Origin: Mycolicibacterium setense
Lineage (GTDB): Bacteria; Actinomycetota; Actinomycetes; Mycobacteriales; Mycobacteriaceae
DNA length: 64,000 bases
Assembly: GCF_000805385.1 (NCBI RefSeq)
Contig: NZ_JTJW01000005.1
Coordinates: forward strand, 620,001 to 684,000
Direction of reading: 5' to 3'
The position numbers were made by a program, and so were the translations under genes. The notes beneath the pieces are model-generated. The model worked only from the letters and a program-made list of their open reading frames with translations. It was not told where the DNA came from and did no database searches. Below are positions 22,721 through 35,945 of this stretch, piece after piece. The first letter of the stretch is position 1; the number at the start of each line of letters is the position of its first letter.

Positions 22721-23707
22721 ATGGCCAGATTCGGATACACATTGATGACCGAGCAGAGCGGCCCCCGACAGCTCGTCGACTATGCGGTGTCGGCGGAGCA
22801 GGCCGGCTTCGACTTCGAGGTGAGCAGTGATCACTACAGTCCCTGGCTGGCCAGTCAGGGACACGCCCCCAACGCCTGGCCCGTGCTGGGCGCGGTGGCC
22901 CACGCCACCGACACCGTGCAGCTCTACTCGTACGTCACCTGCCCGACCATCAGGTATCACCCGGCGATCGTGGCCCAGCAGGCCGCCACCGTGCAGATCC
23001 TGGCCGATGGCCGGTTCACCCTGGGTCTCGGCAGCGGTGAGAACCTCAACGAACACGTCGTGGGTCACGGTTGGCCCACCGTGCAGCGTCGCCTCGACAT
23101 GCTCGCCGAGGCGATCAAGGTGATCCGTGAACTGCTTAGCGGCGACCTCGTCGACTTCAGGGGTGAGTTCTACGAAGTGGACTCTGGCCGTATCTGGGAT
23201 CTGCCGGAGGTTCCGGTGACCATCGCCGTCTCGATGACCGGTGAGAAGGCCGTGGAGAAGCTTGCCGTGGCAGCCGATCACCTGATCAACGTCGCACCCG
23301 ACCGGGCGATCGTCGAGGGCTGGCAGCAGCGCCGGCAAGCCACCGGCGTACTGCCCGAAGGTCGGGTGATCGGACAGATCCCCGTGTGCTGGGATCCTGA
23401 TCGCGATGCCGCGGTGAAGCGGGCCCACGACCAGTTCCGCTGGTTCGGTGGCGGCTGGGCGGTCAACGCGGATCTGCCGACACCCGCCGGTTTCGCCGCG
23501 GCAACCCAGTACGTGCGGCCGGAGGATGTCGCCGACGCCATCCCGTGTGGACCGGACCTGGACGCGATCGTCGCGGCCGTCGCGCCTTATCGGGATGCGG
23601 GCTTCACCGATATCGCCCTTGTCCAGATCGGTGACGAGGGCCAGCAGCGATTCCTCGACGAAGCGGCGAGACCGCTATTGGCTGCGCTGCGCGCCGAGTT
23701 CGACTGA
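22721..23707 (+). CDS. LLM-class F420-dependent oxidoreductase
   Basis: A 328-residue luciferase-like TIM-barrel protein of the FGD/Mer group that uses the deazaflavin F420. Typical segments are GFDFEVSSDHYSPW near the N-terminus, LGLGSGENLNEHV around residue 105, and the C-terminal GFTDIALVQIG strand. It resembles F420-dependent dehydrogenases such as glucose-6-phosphate or hydroxymycolic acid dehydrogenase, but the substrate is unknown. A consensus SigF -10 ends 9 nt upstream, making this ATG the natural leaderless start. F420 synthesis genes fbiA and fbiB occur later in the window. Its end overlaps the next gene by 33 bp. Confidence 0.88.
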   Translation: MARFGYTLMTEQSGPRQLVDYAVSAEQAGFDFEVSSDHYSPWLASQGHAPNAWPVLGAVAHATDTVQLYSYVTCPTIRYHPAIVAQQAATVQILADGRFTLGLGSGENLNEHVVGHGWPTVQRRLDMLAEAIKVIRELLSGDLVDFRGEFYEVDSGRIWDLPEVPVTIAVSMTGEKAVEKLAVAADHLINVAPDRAIVEGWQQRRQATGVLPEGRVIGQIPVCWDPDRDAAVKRAHDQFRWFGGGWAVNADLPTPAGFAAATQYVRPEDVADAIPCGPDLDAIVAAVAPYRDAGFTDIALVQIGDEGQQRFLDEAARPLLAALRAEFD

Positions 23708-24184
23708 GGCGCCGGTCGACATCGGATGCCCCAGACGCATCGCCAACGGCAGCAACACCCAGATACCGACGAACGTCACGAGAGCGACCGCCCCGGCGAT
23801 CACGCCGGCCTCGCGCCCGGCCACAGTGTCGAAGATCAGCTCGGTCACCCCGGCCATCGCGAGGCCGAGCAACACCAGGCCGGTGAACGCGCAGCGGTGT
23901 GCGGCCGACACCAGCAGATTCAAGCGGTGCCTGCGGAACAGGATCCGATGCATCCCGACCGGAGCGACCAGGAACGCGGTGGCACCGGCCGAACACGCGA
24001 CGGTCACGAGATACAGGAGCCGCATCGACTCGTCGAGCATCGAGAACCGTTCCTGGAACGGCAGAGTGACCAGCAGGCCGGTGAGCAACTGGACGCCGGT
24101 CTGCACCACTCGCAGCTCTTGCAGCAGGTTGTTCCAGTTGCGGTCCAGACGCTCGGCTTCCGTCTCGTCGCGGTCCGGATCCAT
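23675..24184 (-). CDS. DUF6328 family membrane protein
   Basis: A 169-residue protein with an N-terminal acidic helix (NNLLQELRVVQTGVQLLTGLL) and four membrane segments, matching the DUF6328 family, which is common in actinobacteria and of unknown function. The ATG at 24184 is preferred; an upstream extension to 24238 crosses a SigF-like promoter region. It converges on the F420-type gene with a 33-bp overlap and diverges from the rsbW region. Confidence 0.78.
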   Translation of the reverse strand: MDPDRDETEAERLDRNWNNLLQELRVVQTGVQLLTGLLVTLPFQERFSMLDESMRLLYLVTVACSAGATAFLVAPVGMHRILFRRHRLNLLVSAAHRCAFTGLVLLGLAMAGVTELIFDTVAGREAGVIAGAVALVTFVGIWVLLPLAMRLGHPMSTGASVELGAQRSQ

Positions 24185-24212
24185 GCCGTCAATAATCCCA
24201 CGTCGATCACAT

Positions 24213-24238
24213 GTTTCGGGTCGCGGCGCGATGGGCAT
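24213..24238 (+). promoter_or_regulatory. SigF-like promoter upstream of rsbW-sigF
   Basis: GTTT (24213-24216), 16 nt, GGGCAT (24233-24238). One -10 mismatch, shared with the promoter at 10350. It would give rsbW a leader of about 215 nt and allow SigF autoregulation. Confidence 0.5.
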
Positions 24239-24289
24239 CCCTGGCTGGGATCCCAGGCGGTCCAGTCAGGGTGCAGGAAAGGAACAACA

Positions 24290-24409
24290 GTGCCGAAGTC
24301 GAGACCGACATCGCCCCGACGGGGCGGACCCGCACTGCCTCTGACGGAAACTGCTCGGCGCGTTATGGTTCAGGGTCGAGGGAGCACGATCAGCAGAGCG
24401 GTCTCGTGA
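24290..24409 (+). CDS. Possible 39-codon gene ahead of rsbW
   Basis: A short basic frame starting at GTG with AGGAAAGG 6 nt before it and reading MPKSRPTSPRRGG at the start. It lies between the SigF-like promoter and rsbW, where some mycobacteria carry a chaB gene. No ChaB motif is present. It could be a leader peptide, a degraded remnant or chance. It ends 50 bp before rsbW. Confidence 0.25.
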   Translation: MPKSRPTSPRRGGPALPLTETARRVMVQGRGSTISRAVS

Positions 24410-24459
24410 GACAACCGTCCCAGCCGGGACATTGTCGATCCGAGACGCCGGGAGGTGAG

Positions 24460-24894
24460 ATGGCCGACGAACAGGGCCAACCCAAGCCGCGCCGCGTGGA
24501 GCGGTCGGTGGAGATTCGGGTCGCTGCCAGGCTGGAGAACCTGGCCGTGGTGCGCACACTTGTCGCTGCGGTAGCTGCCTTCGAAGACCTTGATTTCGAC
24601 GTCGTCGCCGACCTGCGATTGGCCGTGGACGAGGCCTGCACCGCATTGATCAGGTCGGCGGTACCGGATTCGAGTCTGCATCTGGTCGTCGACCCCCACG
24701 ATGAGTCGGTGATGATCACCGCTTCCACCACCTGCACGGGTGCTGCGGTGCTCGAGCCCGGCAGCTTCAGCTGGCACGTGCTGAGCTCCTTGACCGACGA
24801 GGTCAACACCTTCACCAACGGTGACGGGCCCGACGACACCGGCCAGGTATTCGGCATCACCCTGACGACGAGGCGAGCGAGCCTGCTGCGGTGA
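24460..24894 (+). CDS. rsbW: Anti-sigma factor RsbW (UsfX) of SigF
   Basis: A 144-residue GHKL-fold anti-sigma factor. The visible N box (LRLAVDEACTALI, about residues 49-61) and the VEIRVAARLENLAVVR opening match mycobacterial RsbW/UsfX (Rv3287c), which binds and silences SigF and is released by STAS antagonists. GGAGGTGAG directly precedes the ATG. Its stop overlaps the GTG start of sigF by 4 bases, so sigma and anti-sigma factor are made in step. A SigF-like promoter upstream suggests autoregulation. Confidence 0.93.
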   Translation: MADEQGQPKPRRVERSVEIRVAARLENLAVVRTLVAAVAAFEDLDFDVVADLRLAVDEACTALIRSAVPDSSLHLVVDPHDESVMITASTTCTGAAVLEPGSFSWHVLSSLTDEVNTFTNGDGPDDTGQVFGITLTTRRASLLR

Positions 24895-25643
24895 CGTCGG
24901 AATATGCGGACGTTCGGGAAATGTTCCGCGAACTCGGCGGACTGTCCGAGGACTCGCCGGCCTACGAACGTCAACGTGAGCGAATCGTCGAGCGCTGCCT
25001 GCCGCTCGCCGATCACATCGCGCGGCGCTTCGACGGCCGCGGTGAGCCGCGTGAAGATCTGGTCCAGGTGGCGCGGGTCGGCCTGGTCAATGCGATCAAC
25101 CGATTCGATGTCGAGACCGGATCGGACTTCGTGTCGTTCGCGGTGCCGACGATCATGGGGGAGGTCCGGCGCCACTTTCGCGACAACAGCTGGTCGGTGA
25201 AGGTGCCGCGACGGCTCAAGGAGCTGCACCTGCGGCTGGGCGCGGCGACCGCGGAGCTGTCTCAGCGGTTGGGCCGTGCGCCGACCGCTTCCGAACTTGC
25301 CGAGGAACTCGACATGGATCGCGAAGAGGTGATCGAAGGCCTGGTCGCGGGGCGCTCGTACAACACGTTGTCGATCGACAGCGGCGGCGGAGGTGACGAG
25401 GATGCGCCGGCGATAGTCGACACGCTCGGCGACCTGGATGACGGCCTGGACCAGATCGAGAATCGGGAAACGCTGCGGCCCTTGCTTGCTCAACTACCTG
25501 AGCGGGAACGCACGGTACTGCTGCTGCGGTTCTTCGAGTCGATGACGCAGACTCAGATCGCCGAGCGTGTCGGAGTATCGCAGATGCATGTGTCGCGGCT
25601 GCTCGCGAAATCGCTAGCGCGACTTCGTGACCAACTGCAGTAG
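24891..25643 (+). CDS. sigF: RNA polymerase sigma factor SigF
   Basis: A 250-residue group 3 sigma factor of the SigF/SigB family. Region 2 includes EDLVQVARVGLVNAINRFD and MGEVRRHFRDNSW; region 3 starts at VPRRLKELHLRL; region 4 has the helix-turn-helix MTQTQIAERVGVSQMHVSRL. It directs RNA polymerase to GTTT-N15-17-GGGTAT promoters, about a dozen of which occur in this window. The GTG start overlaps the rsbW stop. Its last 30 bases overlap the convergent STAS gene, so antisense transcription could affect both. Confidence 0.96.
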   Translation: MTSEYADVREMFRELGGLSEDSPAYERQRERIVERCLPLADHIARRFDGRGEPREDLVQVARVGLVNAINRFDVETGSDFVSFAVPTIMGEVRRHFRDNSWSVKVPRRLKELHLRLGAATAELSQRLGRAPTASELAEELDMDREEVIEGLVAGRSYNTLSIDSGGGGDEDAPAIVDTLGDLDDGLDQIENRETLRPLLAQLPERERTVLLLRFFESMTQTQIAERVGVSQMHVSRLLAKSLARLRDQLQ

Positions 25644-26036
25644 CGGGGTCTTGCCGTTCAGCGTGGACAACGCCGCGGCCACGCTGTAGCACGTGTGCAG
25701 TGCCGAATCGGGGTCGCAGATGCGCAGCAGCCGGTTGACCGCTTTGCTGGGCACCAACACCCAGTCGGTATGGGTGGTCGAGCAGCGACCTTCGATGTCC
25801 TTGAGGGCGGAAAATCCTGCGGTGCCGAAGAAATCGACGTCGGTGAGGTCGACTGCGACCCGTTCGGCCTCGATGGTGTGTCGCAACGTGTAGTCGGCGA
25901 ACTCGGCTGCGTTGACCGCGTCGATTTCGCCGTGGGCACTGATCACGGCCGTGGACGGAGGCAGCCAGCGGGTGGCGAAGGTGGCCGGCGATTCGTCAGT
26001 CTGGTCGATGAGAGCGTTCGTCGAAAAGACGGTCAT
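25614..26036 (-). CDS. STAS-domain anti-sigma factor antagonist next to sigF
   Basis: A 140-residue STAS protein with the HGEIDAVNA strand and the DLTDVDFFGTAG motif. The usual phospho-acceptor serine position is threonine (T72), which may alter phosphorylation by RsbW. Cysteines 85, 107 and 116 are present; the first two align with C92 and C114 of the paralogue at 16815. It probably binds RsbW to free SigF. GGAG lies 6 nt before the ATG; a longer frame to 26117 was rejected. It overlaps sigF by 30 bases and carries the shared 20-bp element upstream. Confidence 0.87.
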   Translation of the reverse strand: MTVFSTNALIDQTDESPATFATRWLPPSTAVISAHGEIDAVNAAEFADYTLRHTIEAERVAVDLTDVDFFGTAGFSALKDIEGRCSTTHTDWVLVPSKAVNRLLRICDPDSALHTCYSVAAALSTLNGKTPLLQLVTKSR

Positions 26037-26133
26037 GGGTAGCTCCATCAGTCGTAATACATGTATTCGTACTGTTGGTGCGGCATCAATCGACAGCGTC
26101 ACGAGTTCCGCGCGCATGTCGACTACGCTCGCT

Positions 26134-26153
26134 GCGGCTGTGAACTCAACCTG
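26134..26153 (-). repeat. 20-bp element upstream of STAS gene 2, exact copy at 17367
   Basis: Identical over 20 bp to 17367-17386, in the same orientation relative to its STAS gene. The flanking bases differ, so the match marks a functional site rather than a duplicated gene edge. Confidence 0.7.
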
Positions 26154-26230
26154 TCAGAACCCTACCGCCATCAAGGTCAACGGACAATTTGTTTGAGTGG
26201 ATTCTTAGACTCCCGGGTCAGACTGTTGCC

Positions 26231-26776
26231 ATGTCAAAGGCCGACCCGGTAGCCGGCGTGGTGCTGGCCGCCGGCGCGGGCCGCCGGTTCGGAATGCCGA
26301 AAGTTCTTGCCGACCAGGGCGAGTGGCTTGCACGGGCGGTGGCCGCGCTCGATCACGGCGGCTGCGACGACATCATCGTGGTGCTCGGTGCGGCCGTGGT
26401 CGAAGTACCTGCGCCTGCGCGCGCCGTGGTGGCCGCGCGCTGGGCCGACGGAATGAGCGCTTCGGTGCGCGAAGGGCTGAAGGCCGCCGGAGACGCTGAA
26501 TGGGTCGTGCTGCAGACGGTCGACACCCCCGACGTCGGCGCCGACGTCGTGGCCCGGGTTCTGGATGCGGCGCGCGGCGCCGGTTCCGGTCTGGCCCGCG
26601 CGGGCTACGACGGCCGCCCCGGCCACCCCGTCGTGGTGGCCCGCAGGCACCTCGCGGAGCTGGCCGCCGCGTTGCACGGCGACCAGGGGGCCCGGGCGTT
26701 TCTCGGAGCCCGCGACGACGTCGTCGCGGTGGAATGCGGCGACCTGGCCACGGGCCTGGACATCGACGAGCGCTGA
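26231..26776 (+). CDS. MobA-like NTP transferase (molybdenum cofactor cytidylyl/guanylyltransferase type)
   Basis: A 181-residue nucleotidyltransferase with the signature LAAGAGRRFGMPKVL at its N-terminus, a DTPDVG metal/nucleotide site and GRPGHPVVV near the C-terminus. This is the MobA/MocA family, which attaches GMP or CMP to molybdopterin or activates related substrates. No molybdoenzyme gene is adjacent, so the partner is unknown. The ATG at 26231 was chosen over a frame opening at 26189; no clear ribosome binding site is seen. It follows the STAS gene divergently. Confidence 0.82.
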   Translation: MSKADPVAGVVLAAGAGRRFGMPKVLADQGEWLARAVAALDHGGCDDIIVVLGAAVVEVPAPARAVVAARWADGMSASVREGLKAAGDAEWVVLQTVDTPDVGADVVARVLDAARGAGSGLARAGYDGRPGHPVVVARRHLAELAAALHGDQGARAFLGARDDVVAVECGDLATGLDIDER

Positions 26777-26796
26777 CCGCTATCTGGCGGACGCAC

Positions 26797-27129
26797 TCAC
26801 GTGTGCACGTCCAGACCGAGCACCTCCATGGCGTACCGCCGCACGGTGTCCTCCGAGATGGCGGCGGCGTCCTCGAAGCCGGGCCGGCCGCGGCTGCTCA
26901 GGAATCCGGTGACGGGGTCGAGGATGACCTCGGCGAGCAATTCGCCGCTAGTCGGTTCGCACACCGCCCAGGTGTACCGGGTGTCGTCGGCCCAGCCGTC
27001 CGCGGCGTCGTGCACGTAGTCCAGATCGTCCTCTCCCAGGTCCGCGAGCGCGGGCCGGTCATCGACGCGGTCATCGGCGCGCAGTCCGCGCAGGTACCAC
27101 TGTCCGTTGTTGATCTCGACAGGTTCCAT
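26797..27129 (-). CDS. Conserved hypothetical protein of about 110 residues
   Basis: A 110-residue acidic soluble protein with YLRGLRADDRVDDRPALADLG near the N-terminus, an opening similar to some GNAT acetyltransferases, but without the acetyl-CoA binding motif. GGAGGG lies 3 nt before the ATG. It lies between the MobA-like gene and accA3 on the accA3 strand, beyond a long hairpin, so it is probably transcribed separately. No function can be assigned. Confidence 0.72.
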   Translation of the reverse strand: MEPVEINNGQWYLRGLRADDRVDDRPALADLGEDDLDYVHDAADGWADDTRYTWAVCEPTSGELLAEVILDPVTGFLSSRGRPGFEDAAAISEDTVRRYAMEVLGLDVHT

Positions 27130-27150
27130 GAGCCCTCCAAGAACGCCGAA

Positions 27151-27199
27151 TGGCCACTTACGACACAGGATTCAGCAGAATCCGTGCCACAAGTGGCCA
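27151..27199 (-). terminator. Long hairpin after accA3
   Basis: An outer 9-bp stem (27151-27159 with 27191-27199) and an inner GGATTC/GAATCC stem, beginning 16 bp beyond the accA3 stop. No U-run follows. Confidence 0.6.
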
Positions 27200-27214
27200 C
27201 TCGGTCCGAAAGAT

Positions 27215-29047
<1,833 letters not shown>

Positions 29048-29109
29048 TTAAGAATCTATCGCGGGCAGTTTATGCGGCGCACCTCAAGGCCTGCCCAGCC
29101 GGTATCGGT

Positions 29110-29121
29110 TACTGATCAGTA
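29110..29121. promoter_or_regulatory. Palindrome upstream of accA3, candidate operator
   Basis: TACTGATCAGTA, a perfect 12-bp palindrome, 95 bp upstream of the accA3 start in the gap after the sufE-like gene. The rest of 29015-29250 shows only a CTAAGA/TTAAGA pair (29035-29053). Confidence 0.4.
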
Positions 29122-29250
29122 GGTTTTTTCGGATCCGTTTGACTGCGGCGGCAACTCGGCGGTTTCACCGTGTTGGCCTGGGACAACTGGTGGCCGTGTG
29201 GCGGCCGCGGTTTTCATCATCATTCTCGGTTGGGTCGGGCGGGTCGAGGC

Positions 29251-29670
29251 TCAGGCCGCACGAAGCCGACGCTTGATCCGGCTCAGCATCGCCGACATTC
29301 CGCGCAGTCGCAGCGGGCTGATCAACGCGGCCAGGCCCAGCGCCGTGTAGAAGTCGTCGGGGACCGCCAAGATGTCGTCAGCCGGTTGGCCGTCGAGGCC
29401 GGCCGCCAGGATCGCGGCGAAACCCCGCGTCGTCGGGGCCTCTGGCGGTGCGCTGAAGAACAACCGCACCTTGCTCCGATCGGACGCGTCGACGTCCAGG
29501 AACAAAGGGGACTGGCACTCCGGAACCGGCTCCATCGCAGCCTCTTCCAGATGGGGCGGCAATGGTGGCAACTCGTTGGCGAACTCCAGCAGCAGCTGCA
29601 ACTTGTCCTGGCCGGCGACCTCCTGGAAGTCGGAGACGACCTCCGCCAAGGTGTCCGGCATCGAAGTCAC
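29251..29670 (-). CDS. SufE family protein
   Basis: A 139-residue SufE-like sulfur acceptor. The acceptor cysteine sits in PECQSPLFL, as in the family, and the C-terminal [13 protein letters not shown] is conserved. SufE takes persulfide sulfur from a cysteine desulfurase; next to the rhodanese SseA, sulfur transfer between the two is plausible (M. tuberculosis Rv3284). The GTG start overlaps the sseA stop by 4 bases. Confidence 0.9.
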   Translation of the reverse strand: MTSMPDTLAEVVSDFQEVAGQDKLQLLLEFANELPPLPPHLEEAAMEPVPECQSPLFLDVDASDRSKVRLFFSAPPEAPTTRGFAAILAAGLDGQPADDILAVPDDFYTALGLAALISPLRLRGMSAMLSRIKRRLRAA

Positions 29671-30563
29671 GAGGCGCCCGGGGCGTCACCTGGGTCCGGG
29701 CCGACCGCGACGGGGACCCGAACGGCGTTGCCCCATTCGGTCCATGAGCCGTCGTAGTTGCGCACACCGGGCAGCCCGAGCAGATGGGTGAGCACGAACC
29801 AGGTGTGGCTCGAGCGCTCACCGATCCGGCAGTACACGACGGTCTTGTCCTCGGGGGTGAGGAAGCTGTAGAGCTCCTCGAGTTCTGCGCGGCTGCGGAA
29901 CTGGCCGCTGTCCTTGGCCGCCTTGGCCCATGGGATCGACTTCGCCGTGGGGATGTGCCCGCCGCGAAGAGCCCCTTCTTCCGGGTAGTCGGGCATGTGG
30001 GTGCGCTCGCCGGTGTACTCCTGGGGCGAGCGGACGTCGATCAACGGCTGCTTGCCGAGGATGTCGAGCACGTCGTTGCGGTAAGCCCGGATCGGGGCGT
30101 CGTTGCGTTCCACAACCGGGTAACCGCTGGACTGCCGGGTGGGCACCTCAAGGGTGGTGTCGCGGCCGTGGGACACCCACAGGTCGCGCCCGCCGTCGAG
30201 CAGGCGCACATCGGGGTGGCCGAACAGGGTGAACACCCACAGCGCGTAGGCCGCCCACCAGTTGCTCTTGTCGCCGTAGATGACGACCGTGTCGTCGCGG
30301 CTGATGCCCTTGCGGTCCATCAACTCGGCGAACTGCTCACCGTCGATGTAGTCACGCACATTGGGGTCGTTGAGGTCGAGATGCCAGTCGACCTTGACCG
30401 CGCCCGGGATATGGCCGGTGTCATAAAGCAAGACATCCTCGTCGGACTCGACGATGGCCAAACCGGGCCGACCCAGATTGCTGGCCAGCCAGTCGGCGGT
30501 GACCAGGCGCTCCGGATGGGCGTACTCGGCAAGAGTGGGGCTGGGATCAGCAGGCAACGGCAC
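29667..30563 (-). CDS. sseA: Thiosulfate/3-mercaptopyruvate sulfurtransferase
   Basis: A 298-residue two-domain rhodanese. The N-terminal domain is structural; the C-terminal domain has the active-site loop CRIGERSSH. It transfers sulfane sulfur from thiosulfate to a thiol acceptor. Gene order and length match M. tuberculosis Rv3283, where SseA with its SufE partner has been linked to redox homeostasis. The start is GTG without a strong ribosome binding site. The sufE-like gene overlaps its end by 4 bases. Confidence 0.93.
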   Translation of the reverse strand: MPLPADPSPTLAEYAHPERLVTADWLASNLGRPGLAIVESDEDVLLYDTGHIPGAVKVDWHLDLNDPNVRDYIDGEQFAELMDRKGISRDDTVVIYGDKSNWWAAYALWVFTLFGHPDVRLLDGGRDLWVSHGRDTTLEVPTRQSSGYPVVERNDAPIRAYRNDVLDILGKQPLIDVRSPQEYTGERTHMPDYPEEGALRGGHIPTAKSIPWAKAAKDSGQFRSRAELEELYSFLTPEDKTVVYCRIGERSSHTWFVLTHLLGLPGVRNYDGSWTEWGNAVRVPVAVGPDPGDAPGAS

Positions 30564-30621
30564 ACCAAGAGCGTACCGTCGGGCCGATTATTCGCGCTGC
30601 GGCAGTGCCCACGACCGGCGC

Positions 30622-30849
30622 CTATGCGGTGAAGGCCACCTCGTAGGCCACGGCGTACCGGCGGGCGCCATTGTTCGCGCGGAACAGCGAACCGCCGTTC
30701 TGCGACCAGGTCACGACGCGAAGCAGTCGCTTGCCCGGGGAGAGTCGCTTGGTGATGATGTCGGCGAATGCGGCGCGCAGCCGCTCCAGATCGCATGTTT
30801 CGAAGTCGCGCGCCACGCGAACATCCCACATAGTTTCTTCGACTGGCAT
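30622..30849 (-). CDS. Conserved 75-residue mycobacterial hypothetical protein
   Basis: A small alpha/beta protein (MWDVRVARDFETCDLERLRAAF is split by helices; the C-terminal half has alternating strands such as YAVAYEVAF). I do not recognise a domain. It lies 58 bp upstream of sseA on the same strand. Codon use looks normal for the region. No promoter was identified. Confidence 0.65.
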   Translation of the reverse strand: MPVEETMWDVRVARDFETCDLERLRAAFADIITKRLSPGKRLLRVVTWSQNGGSLFRANNGARRYAVAYEVAFTA

Positions 30850-30938
30850 CGGCCCAGTGTCAACCCGTGGTTGAGACTATTCGGGACATCGGCACGGCGT
30901 GCCGCGACTCGAAAGGTTGCAATTTGGTCACTCCGGCG

Positions 30939-31778
30939 TCAGAGGATGGGGCGCCCGCCTGTGACCGCCAGCCTCGCCGCCGATATGTAGCTTCCGTCGT
31001 CGGACGCCAACAGCACATAGGCAGGCGCCAACTCGGCGGGCTGTCCGGCGCGGCCGAGCGGTGTGTCCTCGCCGAACGATGTGACCTTCTTCGACGGCAT
31101 GGTCGAGGGGATCAGCGGGGTCCAAATCGGGCCCGGCGCAACGCTGTTCACCCGGATCCCCTTCTCGCCCAGCAACTGCGCCAGGCTCGCGGAGAAGTTC
31201 GCGATGGCCGCCTTGGTGGCGGCGTAGGGAGCCAGAGTCGGCGACGGCATGTCGGAATTGACCGACGAACTACCGATGATCGACGAACCGGGTGCCATAT
31301 GCGGCACGGCCGCCTTGACGAGGTGGAAGTACGCGCCGACATTGAGCTTGAAGGTGTAATCCCACTCCTCGTCGTCGATCTCGTCCAACGTCTCGTGCGT
31401 CATCTGATACGCCGCATTGCTGACGAGGATGTCGATCCCGCCCAGCTCGGTCACCGTGCGTTCCACAGCCGAACGGCAGCGGGCCGGATCCGACAGGTCA
31501 CCGGGGATCAACACACACTTGCGTCCGGCCTGCCGCACCAGTTCGGCAACCGACTCGGCGTCCTCGTCCTCGTTGAGATACGCGATCGCCACGTCGGCGC
31601 CTTCCCGGGCGAAGGCGATGGCCACGGCTCGACCGATCCCGCTGTCGCCGCCGGTGATGAGAGCTCTCCGGTCGGCCAGCTTGCCGGACCCGCGATAGCT
31701 GTTCTCACCACAATCGGGCACCGGGTCCATCCGCTCCTGTAAACCCGGCACCGGCTGATGTTGATCGGGAAAACCCAT
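30939..31778 (-). CDS. Stress-type SDR oxidoreductase
   Basis: A 279-residue SDR with an N-terminal extension (QHQPVPGLQERMDPVPDCGE) typical of the YhxC/YghA/GsiB-linked general-stress SDRs. The ITGGDSGIG cofactor motif, NAAY and YAATKAA (Tyr-Lys) are present. It should reduce or oxidise small aldehydes or alcohols with NAD(P). AGGAG precedes the ATG at 31778, and a SigF-type promoter lies 31 nt upstream, so it is probably a SigF target outside the main stress block. Confidence 0.88.
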   Translation of the reverse strand: MGFPDQHQPVPGLQERMDPVPDCGENSYRGSGKLADRRALITGGDSGIGRAVAIAFAREGADVAIAYLNEDEDAESVAELVRQAGRKCVLIPGDLSDPARCRSAVERTVTELGGIDILVSNAAYQMTHETLDEIDDEEWDYTFKLNVGAYFHLVKAAVPHMAPGSSIIGSSSVNSDMPSPTLAPYAATKAAIANFSASLAQLLGEKGIRVNSVAPGPIWTPLIPSTMPSKKVTSFGEDTPLGRAGQPAELAPAYVLLASDDGSYISAARLAVTGGRPIL

Positions 31779-31809
31779 GACGGCGCTCCTTTCGTCGGCT
31801 CTGGCGCGG

Positions 31810-31835
31810 GTACCCCTTGATGGCTCGCCGAAACG
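31810..31835 (-). promoter_or_regulatory. SigF-type promoter for the stress SDR
   Basis: On the minus strand CGTTT (31835-31831), 15 nt, GGGTAC (31815-31810), 31 nt before the ATG. Confidence 0.72.
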
Positions 31836-31921
31836 CGGCACTTCGAGCTCGTCGAGATGGAGCTGATCCGTCGGGCAGAACGGTCAGGAAGGTGTGCGCA
31901 CGGCACGAGTGCCGGCCCAGC

Positions 31922-32560
31922 TCAGACCTGAGTCGAACCGTTCCAGAGCTGTGCGATGGAAATCCCCGCGGCAGAAAGCATCCGGCGCAGCAGTGGCAGG
32001 CTCAGTCCGATCACGTTGGACGGATCTCCGTCGATTCCTTCGATGAACCAGCCGCCCAGCCCGTCAAGAGTGAAACCGCCTGCGACACCGAGAGGTTCAC
32101 CGCTGCGCAGATAGGCTTCCAGATCGCCCTCACTCGGCGAACCGAAATGCACTGCGGTGACCCCGGTTTCGGCAATACGCTGGGTCACGGACCCGTCGCG
32201 CACCACTAGTACGGCGTGGCCCGAATACAACTGCGCCGTGCGACCCGACATCGCCTGCCATTGCCGCCGCGCGGTGTCGACATCGCCGGGCTTGCCACAC
32301 AGCCGGCCGTCGAGAAACAACATCGAGTCGCAGCCGATGACTACACAGTCGTCCACCGCCGCCGCGGGCAGGTGGGTGACCACCTCGTCGGCCTTGGCCG
32401 CGGCCAGTCCACTCACCACCTTTTCAGGTGGGGCATCGCCCAACGAGGCCATGACGGCGTCCTCGTCGACACCGGAGACCACCACCAACGGATCGAGGCC
32501 GGCCTGGCGTAGAACGCCAAGCCGGCCTGTCGATGCCGAACCCAGAACGACCCGGGTCAT
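31922..32560 (-). CDS. maf: Maf-like nucleotide pyrophosphatase
   Basis: A 212-residue Maf/Ham1-fold protein that hydrolyses non-canonical or canonical nucleoside triphosphates and is linked to septum control. The [13 protein letters not shown] opening, [10 protein letters not shown] and KPGD motifs are intact. It follows accE5 on the same strand with a gap of 32 bases and corresponds to Rv3282 in the accD5-accE5-maf-sseA order. Confidence 0.93.
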   Translation of the reverse strand: MTRVVLGSASTGRLGVLRQAGLDPLVVVSGVDEDAVMASLGDAPPEKVVSGLAAAKADEVVTHLPAAAVDDCVVIGCDSMLFLDGRLCGKPGDVDTARRQWQAMSGRTAQLYSGHAVLVVRDGSVTQRIAETGVTAVHFGSPSEGDLEAYLRSGEPLGVAGGFTLDGLGGWFIEGIDGDPSNVIGLSLPLLRRMLSAAGISIAQLWNGSTQV

Positions 32561-32592
32561 TCAGGGCCGGTTCTTCTTCGCGCCAGCGCTCA

Positions 32593-35795
<3,203 letters not shown>

Positions 35796-35828
35796 GGCGC
35801 CGGGCGCCGCCGCCGAGGCCCTACCACT

Positions 35829-35842
35829 CCGACAAGTGTCGG
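35829..35842. promoter_or_regulatory. Palindrome ahead of the catabolic operon
   Basis: CCGACA-AG-TGTCGG, an exact 6-bp inverted repeat with a 2-bp centre, between the PucR gene and the operon it probably controls. A candidate operator; it could also be a weak terminator. Confidence 0.4.
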
Positions 35843-35945
35843 GTTAATCCGCGAAATCGCCCGACGTGCGTCGGCTGACGGCGATCGCCCCGTTGGTCAG
35901 GATTGCGATGCAGCCCACCCACACTGATCGACACAAGGAGGCCGC

